64,000 nt of DNA, taken from Paenibacillus sp. FSL H3-0469 (GTDB lineage: Bacteria > Bacillota > Bacilli > Paenibacillales > Paenibacillaceae). This document shows, piece after piece, positions 46,624 through 55,972 of this stretch. The notes under the pieces were generated by a model, which saw nothing but the letters and a program-made list of their open reading frames with translations, did no database searches and was not told where the DNA came from. The stretch is taken from contig NZ_CP150302.1 of the NCBI RefSeq assembly GCF_038051945.1, positions 620,001-684,000 on the forward strand, given 5' to 3'. Numbering within the stretch: the first letter of the stretch is position 1; each line of letters begins with the position of its first letter. Position numbers and translations under genes: made by a program.

Positions 46624-49600
46624 ATGAGATCAATTATTGAAAGGATCGCCAGCGGAGCCGTCTCCAAGGAGGAAGGCCTCCGGCAGATCGCCGCGCTGAA
46701 GCATTCGGATAAGCAAGTGCTCCTGACCTACACTAAAAGCTTGGCGGAACAGCCGCTTTCAGCCGGATCAGGTGATTCTTCCGGGCATCTGCTGGTGCTG
46801 GCGGCTGACGCAAGCCTGGAACCCATGCTGTGCAGCCAGTTAGCTTCCCGCTTCCAGTCGCTTACTTTTGCCGTGGCGGAGGAAGCAGGCGGGACCGAAA
46901 ACACTGGACAAGAGCGGTATTCACTGAGCACTCAGGAGGATTACACGCGCCTGTTGTCCGGGCTGGAGCAGCAGGGGCGTTATCCCGGCAGCATTCTTCA
47001 TCTTCTGTCGCAGGAGGAAGGGAGCGGGACGGAAGCAGCCATGGAGAGCGGCATCTATTCAATGTTCGCACTCACCAGGTCACTGCTTACCTTCAAGAAA
47101 CGTACCGGTATCAAGATCCTGTTCCAGTACAGACAATCGGATAATGATGCAGTACATGCCGCGCTGGACGGCTTCGTGAGAAGTGTCATGATCGAGAACC
47201 CCGGCCTGCTGTTCAAGACGGTGTCTACCGATCTGTGCCGTGCGGACTTTGCCCCGTTCATGCTGGAGCAGCTGCGGCTGGAGCTGGGTTCCATGTCGAA
47301 CGATCACCGTGAGATCCACTACCGGGAATCCCGCCGTTATGTGCCTCACTTTGAGCAGTATACAGCTCCGGCCGTTCCCTTCATTGAGCATATGCCTGCA
47401 GACTCCCCGGTCTACATCATCACAGGGGGGCTGGGGGCAATCGGCTATACACTGGCCCGGCATTTAGCGGATACCCGGTCCGCCAGTCTGCTGATCACCG
47501 GGCGAACGGCGCTAAACCGTACACTCGAAGACAAGCTGAAAACGCTGAGCAGTAACGGTAATAAGGTGATGTATATCCAGTCTGACGTTGCCAGCTCTGC
47601 GGACGTGCAGCGGCTGCATGCCACAGCCAGAGCAAGCTTCCCCAGGGTGAACGGAATCCTGCACTGTGCCGGAATGACCAGTGATTCCTTCCTCCTGCTT
47701 AAGGAGAGGGAACAACTGGAGCAGGTGCTGGCTGCCAAAGTGTATGGAACGCAGCATTTATATGAAGCATTCGGCCATGAGCAGCTGGACTTCATGCTGC
47801 TGTTCTCTTCCATCTCTGCCGTAACCGGCAATCTGGGGCAGAGCGATTATGCCTACGCCAACAGCTTCATGGACCGTTATGCCAATAGCAAAAGCACATC
47901 GGATGGCACCAACATCCTCTCGGTCAACTGGCCATTGTGGCAAGAGGGCGGGATGACAACGACGGCGGACAGTCTGGACTTCATGCGCAAGAATCTGGGC
48001 CTCTCTGTCCTGCCTACGGCTGAAGGATTGAAGGCCTTCGATAGAATCTGCCGCGATAGGCCGGGAAATGCCTTGGTGCTCTATGGGGACGCTGCGCGGA
48101 TCGGGCAGACGGTGGAGTCGATCAATGACCCTCAGCGCGGGAACCGGCACAAGCCAGTCCAGGCAGGAGCAAACAGCGAAGCAGCACCCTTGCCGGAAGA
48201 AGCAACTCCTGAAGTAGTTGATACGGAGGTGCTGAAGCTAGGCGCGGAGCGTCTTTTAAAGGATATTTTCATCAAAGTAACCAAGATTCCGCCGCATGCC
48301 CTGGGCCTGGACGACTCCTTCGAGAAAATCGGCTTCGATTCCATCATGGCGATGAGCATCAATGAGGAGCTGGAGGCAAGCTTCGGCGGGCTGTCCAAGA
48401 CGCTGCTGTTTGAATACCAGACGCTGCGGGAGTTAAGTGAATATTTCACCGGACAGCATAGCGGTGTGCTGGCACGGCTCATTGAGCCTCAGATCAGTCC
48501 AGTCCCTCCGAAGGCGGCGGTGCCGCAGCTTCATCGTCCTGCTGTGCGCCATCAGCCTTCCGGCAAAAGCCCCGTCACACCAAAAGCGGGCCGGCCTTCC
48601 GCTACTGCCGGGCAAGGGCAGAACAACCCTGGACGCAGCCGGGGCACGGAGGATATTGCCATCGTCGGAGTCAGCGGGAAGTTCCCGATGTCTCCGGATC
48701 TGGAGTCCTTCTGGCAGAATCTGCTTCAGGCACAGGACTGCATTACAGAGATTCCCGCAGACCGCTGGAGCATTGACGAATTCTATACCACAGACAAGAA
48801 CCAGCTTGGCAAAATGTACTGCAAATGGGGCGGCTTCCTGGATGATGTCGACCGGTTTGACGCCTTATTCTTCAATATCTCCCCCCGCGAAGCGGAGATT
48901 ATGGACCCGCAGGAGCGGCTGTTCCTGGAGTGCGCCTACAGCGCCATTGAGGATGCCGGATATACACGCGATACGCTCGGCAGCCGCAAGGTCGGTGTCT
49001 TCGCAGGTGTCATGTACGGGCAATATCAGCTCCTGGACGCGGAGGTGGACGGCAGCAAAATCGCCTTATCCTCGGTCTACGCGTCCATTGCCAACCGGGT
49101 ATCCTATCATCTCAATCTGAACGGACCCAGCATTGCCCTGGATACGATGTGCTCCTCATCGCTTACTTCCATCCATCTGGCCTGTGACAGCATCCGGCGG
49201 GGGGAGAGTGACCTCGCGATTGCAGGGGGGGTGAATGTGTCGATTCATCCCGATAAATACATATTCTTAAGCCAGCAGAAGTTCGCGACCAGCGATGGAC
49301 GATGCAGAAGCTTCGGCGAGGGCGGTGACGGATATGTGCCCGGGGAGGGCGTAGGTGCCCTGCTGCTGAAATCGGTGGACCGGGCGGTTCAGGATGGAGA
49401 CCATATCTATGCTGTTATCAAGGCCAGCTCCATCAACCATGGCGGGAAAACAACCGGCTATACGGTGCCAAATCCGTCTATGCAAGGCGCAGCGATTCAG
49501 GAAGCCATGCAGGCTGCGGGCATACACCCGCGTACAGTCAATTACATCGAAGCCCATGGTACAGGCACCTCACTCGGTGATCCGATTGAAGTCAGCGGAC

Positions 49601-52600
49601 TGGTCAAAGCCTTCAAGGACGGGACAGCCGACAAGCAGTTCTGTGCCATCGGCTCGGTGAAATCCAACATCGGGCACTGTGAATCGGCAGCGGGGATCGC
49701 AGCCATCACCAAAGTGCTGCTGCAAATGAAATACGGTGTGTTAGTGCCTTCGCTGCATGCGGAGGAGCTGAACAGCCACATTCATTTCGAGGATACGCCG
49801 TTTGTGGTTCAGCGGCAGGCGGGCCCGTGGGATCGTGTAACGTTGCCGGAAGGCGAAGGACAGAAGGAATATCCGCGCCGTGCGGGAGTCAGCTCCTTCG
49901 GGGCAGGCGGAGCCAACGCGCATATTATTCTGGAGGAATACATTCCGGCAGAGCGCGGGGGGAAGGACGGAGACGGCAAAGAAGGCGGTAATATCCACGG
50001 AGCTAATATCCACGGAGAACCGTATATCATCGTCTTATCCGCCAGAACAGAGGACCGGCTGAAGACCTATGCGCTGAAGCTTGCGCACTACCTGGAGCTC
50101 CCGGAGGCTGAGACAGCCAGTCTTAGGGACATAGCCTACACTCTCCAGCTGGGACGGGAAGCCTTCGCAGAACGGATGGCGATCACAGCCGGTTCTGTCC
50201 CGGAGCTTAAGGGGCTGCTGGACGAATTCAATCAGGGCAGACTGCCGGATGGCAAGGTGTTCCGGGGGAATATCAAAGGCTTCAAGGATTACATTGAGCT
50301 GTTCAATGCCGAACAGACGGGAATCTCTTATGTCGACCTGCTGCTGGGCGGTGGAAATACCAGTACCATTGCCCGGCTATGGTCCCTCGGACTGGATGTG
50401 GACTGGCAGAAGCTATACGAAGCAGGGCATTGCAGGCGTGTGCCGCTGCCTACGTATCCCTTCGCCAGGAACCGCTACTGGATCAATGAGGTGAAACGGC
50501 GGGATAACCGCTTATCGGCAGCCGTTCCTGAGCATACCGGACTTGGAGAGCTGGTGGAGTACAATCTCTCAACGATTGGCGGCTTCCGGTTCTCCTCCCG
50601 GCCGGCGGTAATCAGCGGATTCTATGAACCGGTAAGCTGGCAGGGACAGGAGTATATGAACGGGTTCGGACTGCTCGCATTCGCGCGGGAGGCTCTGAAG
50701 CTGGCCGGATATGCCCGGGAGGAGCTGAGGCTGGAGAATATGAAGTGGTCGGGTCTTCTGAACCGGCAGCAGCTCCATCCGGCGCTGGATATTCATATCT
50801 TCCCGGATCTTGAACCCGCTGCAGCAGAGATCAGGGCCGGGGAGCAGGTTGTCTTTCAGTGTACCCTGGCGGTTAAGGCTGACTGGACCGGGCCAGCCAG
50901 TTTAACAGCCGAAGAAATCCAGCCGGCAGGACAAGGGGGACTGCTCCTCAAGCAGACCCGGGAGCTGCTCCGTTCGCTATATGGTATGGAGTCCGCACTG
51001 AGGCATGTCACAGGCTTACACCAAGAGCAGAACAGCCTGCTGGCCTTCGTGGATCTCGGTGAAGCCGCGCCTGCGGATTCTCTCAGCGCCGCAGCAGTGA
51101 ATTCAGCCGTGCATACACTGCTGGCCCTTTCAGCGCTGGAGCAGCCGCTGTGTCCAATGGTGCTGCATTCCATCCGGCAAATGTCTTACTCACATAAGCA
51201 TTTGCAGCAATTTGCAGTTCAGGCCCGGCGTACTGCCGGTGATGAATATACACTGGCAGTGTTCACCGGGGATGGAGCAGCAGTCTGGGAGCTGCAAGGC
51301 GTGCATCTTGCCGGACTTCAGACGGAGAAACGGGAAGCCGCCCTGTATTACACCACAGAATGGACTCCCAGCCCGGTGGAAGCGGCCGGGGCACTGACCG
51401 GTGATGTGGTGCTGTTCCTGGACGATCTGGAGGCTCTGCCCCAGTTCAAACGCAGCTTCCCAGCAGGGGCAAGGCTGATCTTCGTCACTGCGGCGGAGCA
51501 ATTCGCCCAGACCGGCGATAATCATTACAGCTTGCGCTTCGATGACAAGCAGCAGCTTCAGACGCTTCTGGATTCCCTGCGGGCAAGACGCGTAAGCCTT
51601 ACGCAGCTGATCTATGCCGCATCGCCTGCTGCAATGGAGCCGCAGGACAAGCTGAACCACAGCATATATCCGCTGCTGCTGCTGACCCAGGCGCTGATGC
51701 AGAGCAAGGCTGCGGCTGATATCCGTCTGGTCTATGCCTTCAAGGACACAGAAGACATGGGAAGTGTGCTGGACGCCTCGCTGGGCGGGTTCATCAAGAC
51801 GCTGCGCCTGGAGAATCCGGGGTATTGCTTTAAGACCGTCTCCCTGTCCGCATCGTTGCGGCAGGAGGAGCTCCCAGCGATTCTCGGACAGGAGCTGCAG
51901 CTTCGCCCTGAGGAGCAAGAGGTGCAGTACCGCGCCGCAGGCCGGTTCGTCAAGCGGCTCGTTCCAGTCCGAGATGAAGTTGAGGCTGGCACTCCGGTCA
52001 GTATTAGAACAAACGGCGTGTATATCATCACCGGGGGACTTGGCGGTCTGGGGCGTGTATTCGCCGCTTATCTGGCAGGCACGGCACAGGCGCAGCTCAT
52101 CCTGACCGGCCGTTCCCGGCTTGATCAGAATAAAGAGGCGCACCTGGCAACCATTCGGGCGTATGGAGGCTCGGCAGAATACCTGGTCTCAGATGCTTCA
52201 GACAGTCAGGCTGCGCAGGAGCTGATCCGGTATGCGAAGCAGAAATACGGCAGAATTGACGGTATCCTGCATTGTGCAGGGACACACAGTGATGCCTATA
52301 TTCTGAACAAGGACCGCTCTGACCTGGACGGAATCATCTCCTCGAAGATGATCAGCACACTGAATCTGGATCAGGCTGCGCAGGAGGAGAGCCTGGACTT
52401 CATCCTGCTGTTCTCTTCCATTACAGCAGAGACAGGGAATCCCGGACAAGCGGATTATGCTTACGCGAACAGCTTCATGAACGAATTCGCCCTGTACCGT
52501 GAACGGCTGGTTGCAGCAGGCAGACGCACCGGGCGCACCTTCTCGGCGGGTTGGCCGCTATGGGAAGCGGACGGCATGCAGCTGACCCCCGGGCAGCGAA

Positions 52601-55600
52601 GAATTCTTGAGCTTCAGACAGGGCTGACGCCGCTTCCGGTAGAGCAGGGGATCGAAGCCTTTGAATGGCTGCTCCGGCAGAGCAGTCATCCTGCGCTGCT
52701 TGTCGGATATGGACAGCCGGAGCGTGTGAGCAGCCTGCTGGACCGGATGAACCGCATGGAACAGGCAGAGCGGAAGAATATCCGTGAGGAAGCGGAGGAG
52801 GAGGCTGTGCCGGGCACTGCCCTGCTGGACAGTACTCTGCAATACCTGACAGGACTGTTCAGCGGGCTGCTTAAGCTGCAGCCGGAAGAGATTGATATCA
52901 CTGCGGAATTCGAAGAGTACGGCATCGAATCGGTCATGGTCGGTTACTTCAACGGCAAGCTGGAAGAGGACCTGGGCGAGCTGTCCAAAACCCTGCTGTT
53001 TGAATACCAGACCCTGGAGAGTCTAGCTGCCCATATGGTCAGCCAATATTCCGGTCCGCTGAACAAGCTGTTCCATAGTAACGGAACAGGGAAGAAGCTT
53101 CCTGAGCATGCGCAGACCGGGAGGAAGATAGACCTGCAATCAGAGAAGGAGCCCCGGCTGCCGGAACATGAAGCCGGAGCTGCGGGATGGCCGGAGCTTA
53201 TATCCTTTGCAGAACAAAGCGGACATGGAAGCAGCACCAGCAGTGCGAACGGAGGCAATGACGAGATCGCAATCATCGGGCTCAGCGGCAAATATCCGCT
53301 GGCCGCAGATCTTGATGAATTCTGGGACAATATCGCAGCCGGAAGAGACTGTATCTCCGAGATTCCGGCAGACCGCTGGGATTACAAGAAATTCCTGGGC
53401 GGAAGCTTCGAGCAGGTACAGGAAGGTAAGATGTACAGCCGCTGGGGCGGCTTCCTTGAGGATGTGGACAAGTTCGATCCGGCATTCTTCCATATTGCGC
53501 CGCGCGAGGCGGTAATCATGGACCCGCAGGAACGGATGTTTGCCGAGACGGTCTGGTCTGCGCTGGAGGATGCAGGCTATACCAAGCAGAAGCTCCAGCG
53601 CCCCGGGGAAGAGCATGGCGCGAATGTCGGTGTATTCGCAGGGACAACTACCTATTCGTATCAGCTATGGGGCCCGGAGGAATGGGCACGGGGCAATCTG
53701 GCTGCCATGCCCAATGTGTCGCCTTGGTCCATCGCCAACCGGATCTCTTATCTGTTCAACTTCAGCGGCCCGAGCCTTGCGGTGGACACCGCCTGCTCCT
53801 CATCGCTTGCGGCCATTCATGCTGCATGTGAGAGCCTGAAGAACAAAGAATGCCGCCTTGCGGTAGCGGGCGGAGTGAACCTGTATCTGCATCCTTACAA
53901 ATATGTGCTGATGTGCCAGACCAAAATGCTGTCGCCGACCGGCAAATGCCACAGCTTCGGCGAAGCAGCCGACGGGTTCGTTCCGGGCGAAGGAGTAGGG
54001 GCGGTTCTGCTCAAGCCTCTGTCCGAAGCGATTCGGGATCACGACCATATCTATGGCGTGATTAAGGGGACCGGCATCAACCACGGCGGCAAGGTCAGCG
54101 GCTACACCGTTCCCAATCCCGCTGCCCAGGCCAGTCTGATCTCCAGGGTGTTGAAGCAGGCGGGAGTGCCTGCGGACAGCATCTCCTATGTTGAAGCGCA
54201 CGGCACAGGAACCAAGCTGGGCGATCCCATTGAGCTCAATGCGCTGAATCAGGTGTTCAGCGAAGCGAATCCGCCCAAGCAATCCTGCGCCATCGGATCG
54301 GTGAAGTCCAACATCGGCCATCTGGAAGCGGCGGCAGGCATCGCCTCCCTTACGAAGGTGCTGCTGCAGATGAAGCACCGCCGGCTTGCCCCTTCTCTTC
54401 ATGCAGAGAAGACCAACAGCAATATTGATTTTGCGAATTCATATTTCCGTGTGCAGCGTGAGGAGGGGCCTTGGACGGTTGAAGGACCGGCAGGTTCAGC
54501 TGTCCGCCGGGCCGGTATCAGCTCCTTCGGGGCCGGTGGCACCAATGCCTATGTGCTGGTTGAGGAATACAATGCTGAAGTTCAGCAGGGAGCAGCGGCG
54601 GGGCAGTCTATCTCTGGAAACAGCGGCATAACCGGCAATGATGGCAGCAATAAGGAGCAGGTCATCGTGCTATCCGCCAAAACTCCCTATTCTCTGAAGC
54701 AAATGGCAGTAAAGCTGCATGCTTTCCTGGGCAAGAACCGGGATGTCAGACTTGCAGATGCCGCCTACACCCTGCAGACCGGGCGGGAAGAAATGGCCTG
54801 CCGCCTGGCCTTCGCCTGCTCCAGTCTCCAGCAATTGCTGGAGCAACTGAACAATTACATCGCCGGAGCGGGCTTGGAAGAGCACTATTCCGGTGTAGTA
54901 TCCAAGCGGTCCAGAAGGGAACTATCAACGGCTGGAGAGGCTTCACAGCTGGCAGCGGAATGGGTGCAGGGGGCTGGAATCGACTGGCCGAAGCTGCATT
55001 GGGGTGAGCAGGTGCGGATTGTGCCGCTGCCGACCTATGCTTTTGAAAGAGTGCGTTATTGGATTACACGAACCGAAGCTGCCGTTCCCGCTAATCACGG
55101 GGGAGAGGAGAAGCTGCATCCGCTGGTGGACCGCAACCGTTCCAGCTTCAGCAAGCAGCAGTACGAGACGGTCCTTAAGGAATCAGAACCGGATTGCGGC
55201 TTGCCTCCTTCCGGATTCATTGAGCTGTTCCGTATCACCGCTGAGCTGTCGCTGGAAGCATCCTGCCGGGTGATTGAAGATGTGGTCTGGGGACAACAGC
55301 CGCAGCCCGGAGCTGCGGACAGCATGCTGACTTCTCTATACGAAGCAGGGACGCATGTTGAATGTGAGAGCGGCTACCAGAGCGGACAAGACGGATATGT
55401 CATCTGCGCCCAAGGCAAGGTGGCCGTCCCTGCTGGAAGTCAGTCCGCTGATCCGGTACCGCTGCGTATGAGCAGGCTGGGTGCGCCGATTCTTTTGCCG
55501 GAGGCTGATTCTGCTCTATACCGTCATCTGGAGACCATTCAAGAGCTGCACACCGGCACTGGTCAGGCACTGATCCGGCTCCGCCTTAAGGAAGCACAGG

Positions 55601-55920
55601 AGCCTGCGCAGCATCAGAATCAGGCACTATTCCATTATGCGGCGGTTGATGACATGCTGAATTCCCTGGTGCGGCTGACTGCAAAGGCAACCCGGCTTGA
55701 ATACCGCAGGCTGGGCAGATGTACAGTGCATCATCCTTTGACCCGGGATGTCCAGCTACTCGCTAAGTGGAGTACGGGAACTGACGGGCTGACAACCTAT
55801 GACCTCTGTATCTTGGACACGCAGCAGCGGGTACTGGTGAGTATGGAGAAGCTGATACTGAAGCTCAGTGAAGTATGCACCCCGCAAACGGTCAATTCAG
55901 GAATGCACGCACCGGTCTGA
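46624..55920 (+). CDS. PKS7: rest of module 9, module 10 and KS-DH of module 11
   Basis: The ATG at 46624 directly follows the PKS6 stop, with GGAGGG six bases upstream inside the last PKS6 codons. The 3098-residue protein begins with a docking domain (1-30), then KR (259-450; Y409, N413, B-like) and ACP (S573). Module 10 is KS (676-1105; C843 in TMCSSSL, H978, H1018), a DH-like region with no HxxxGxxxxP (about 1300-1570, dead), KR (1798-1985; Y1945, B-like) and ACP (S2103 in GIES). Module 11 is KS (2213-2645; C2391, H2526, H2566) plus another dead DH-like fold (2830-3090). This one keeps HPLVDRN but lacks the catalytic His motif. There is no docking domain at the C-terminus. Module 10 should leave a hydroxyl. 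Confidence 0.96.
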   Translation: MRSIIERIASGAVSKEEGLRQIAALKHSDKQVLLTYTKSLAEQPLSAGSGDSSGHLLVLAADASLEPMLCSQLASRFQSLTFAVAEEAGGTENTGQERYSLSTQEDYTRLLSGLEQQGRYPGSILHLLSQEEGSGTEAAMESGIYSMFALTRSLLTFKKRTGIKILFQYRQSDNDAVHAALDGFVRSVMIENPGLLFKTVSTDLCRADFAPFMLEQLRLELGSMSNDHREIHYRESRRYVPHFEQYTAPAVPFIEHMPADSPVYIITGGLGAIGYTLARHLADTRSASLLITGRTALNRTLEDKLKTLSSNGNKVMYIQSDVASSADVQRLHATARASFPRVNGILHCAGMTSDSFLLLKEREQLEQVLAAKVYGTQHLYEAFGHEQLDFMLLFSSISAVTGNLGQSDYAYANSFMDRYANSKSTSDGTNILSVNWPLWQEGGMTTTADSLDFMRKNLGLSVLPTAEGLKAFDRICRDRPGNALVLYGDAARIGQTVESINDPQRGNRHKPVQAGANSEAAPLPEEATPEVVDTEVLKLGAERLLKDIFIKVTKIPPHALGLDDSFEKIGFDSIMAMSINEELEASFGGLSKTLLFEYQTLRELSEYFTGQHSGVLARLIEPQISPVPPKAAVPQLHRPAVRHQPSGKSPVTPKAGRPSATAGQGQNNPGRSRGTEDIAIVGVSGKFPMSPDLESFWQNLLQAQDCITEIPADRWSIDEFYTTDKNQLGKMYCKWGGFLDDVDRFDALFFNISPREAEIMDPQERLFLECAYSAIEDAGYTRDTLGSRKVGVFAGVMYGQYQLLDAEVDGSKIALSSVYASIANRVSYHLNLNGPSIALDTMCSSSLTSIHLACDSIRRGESDLAIAGGVNVSIHPDKYIFLSQQKFATSDGRCRSFGEGGDGYVPGEGVGALLLKSVDRAVQDGDHIYAVIKASSINHGGKTTGYTVPNPSMQGAAIQEAMQAAGIHPRTVNYIEAHGTGTSLGDPIEVSGLVKAFKDGTADKQFCAIGSVKSNIGHCESAAGIAAITKVLLQMKYGVLVPSLHAEELNSHIHFEDTPFVVQRQAGPWDRVTLPEGEGQKEYPRRAGVSSFGAGGANAHIILEEYIPAERGGKDGDGKEGGNIHGANIHGEPYIIVLSARTEDRLKTYALKLAHYLELPEAETASLRDIAYTLQLGREAFAERMAITAGSVPELKGLLDEFNQGRLPDGKVFRGNIKGFKDYIELFNAEQTGISYVDLLLGGGNTSTIARLWSLGLDVDWQKLYEAGHCRRVPLPTYPFARNRYWINEVKRRDNRLSAAVPEHTGLGELVEYNLSTIGGFRFSSRPAVISGFYEPVSWQGQEYMNGFGLLAFAREALKLAGYAREELRLENMKWSGLLNRQQLHPALDIHIFPDLEPAAAEIRAGEQVVFQCTLAVKADWTGPASLTAEEIQPAGQGGLLLKQTRELLRSLYGMESALRHVTGLHQEQNSLLAFVDLGEAAPADSLSAAAVNSAVHTLLALSALEQPLCPMVLHSIRQMSYSHKHLQQFAVQARRTAGDEYTLAVFTGDGAAVWELQGVHLAGLQTEKREAALYYTTEWTPSPVEAAGALTGDVVLFLDDLEALPQFKRSFPAGARLIFVTAAEQFAQTGDNHYSLRFDDKQQLQTLLDSLRARRVSLTQLIYAASPAAMEPQDKLNHSIYPLLLLTQALMQSKAAADIRLVYAFKDTEDMGSVLDASLGGFIKTLRLENPGYCFKTVSLSASLRQEELPAILGQELQLRPEEQEVQYRAAGRFVKRLVPVRDEVEAGTPVSIRTNGVYIITGGLGGLGRVFAAYLAGTAQAQLILTGRSRLDQNKEAHLATIRAYGGSAEYLVSDASDSQAAQELIRYAKQKYGRIDGILHCAGTHSDAYILNKDRSDLDGIISSKMISTLNLDQAAQEESLDFILLFSSITAETGNPGQADYAYANSFMNEFALYRERLVAAGRRTGRTFSAGWPLWEADGMQLTPGQRRILELQTGLTPLPVEQGIEAFEWLLRQSSHPALLVGYGQPERVSSLLDRMNRMEQAERKNIREEAEEEAVPGTALLDSTLQYLTGLFSGLLKLQPEEIDITAEFEEYGIESVMVGYFNGKLEEDLGELSKTLLFEYQTLESLAAHMVSQYSGPLNKLFHSNGTGKKLPEHAQTGRKIDLQSEKEPRLPEHEAGAAGWPELISFAEQSGHGSSTSSANGGNDEIAIIGLSGKYPLAADLDEFWDNIAAGRDCISEIPADRWDYKKFLGGSFEQVQEGKMYSRWGGFLEDVDKFDPAFFHIAPREAVIMDPQERMFAETVWSALEDAGYTKQKLQRPGEEHGANVGVFAGTTTYSYQLWGPEEWARGNLAAMPNVSPWSIANRISYLFNFSGPSLAVDTACSSSLAAIHAACESLKNKECRLAVAGGVNLYLHPYKYVLMCQTKMLSPTGKCHSFGEAADGFVPGEGVGAVLLKPLSEAIRDHDHIYGVIKGTGINHGGKVSGYTVPNPAAQASLISRVLKQAGVPADSISYVEAHGTGTKLGDPIELNALNQVFSEANPPKQSCAIGSVKSNIGHLEAAAGIASLTKVLLQMKHRRLAPSLHAEKTNSNIDFANSYFRVQREEGPWTVEGPAGSAVRRAGISSFGAGGTNAYVLVEEYNAEVQQGAAAGQSISGNSGITGNDGSNKEQVIVLSAKTPYSLKQMAVKLHAFLGKNRDVRLADAAYTLQTGREEMACRLAFACSSLQQLLEQLNNYIAGAGLEEHYSGVVSKRSRRELSTAGEASQLAAEWVQGAGIDWPKLHWGEQVRIVPLPTYAFERVRYWITRTEAAVPANHGGEEKLHPLVDRNRSSFSKQQYETVLKESEPDCGLPPSGFIELFRITAELSLEASCRVIEDVVWGQQPQPGAADSMLTSLYEAGTHVECESGYQSGQDGYVICAQGKVAVPAGSQSADPVPLRMSRLGAPILLPEADSALYRHLETIQELHTGTGQALIRLRLKEAQEPAQHQNQALFHYAAVDDMLNSLVRLTAKATRLEYRRLGRCTVHHPLTRDVQLLAKWSTGTDGLTTYDLCILDTQQRVLVSMEKLILKLSEVCTPQTVNSGMHAPV

Positions 55921-55972
55921 CCGGTCAGATACCGGAACTCAGTATATCAAACATAGGTTGGTGGTCAGCACA

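Noticed and set aside
55905..55933. ACCGGT repeats after PKS7 as a terminator
   Set aside because: The short palindromes are not followed by a T-run, and PKS8 continues the same pathway 52 bases on.
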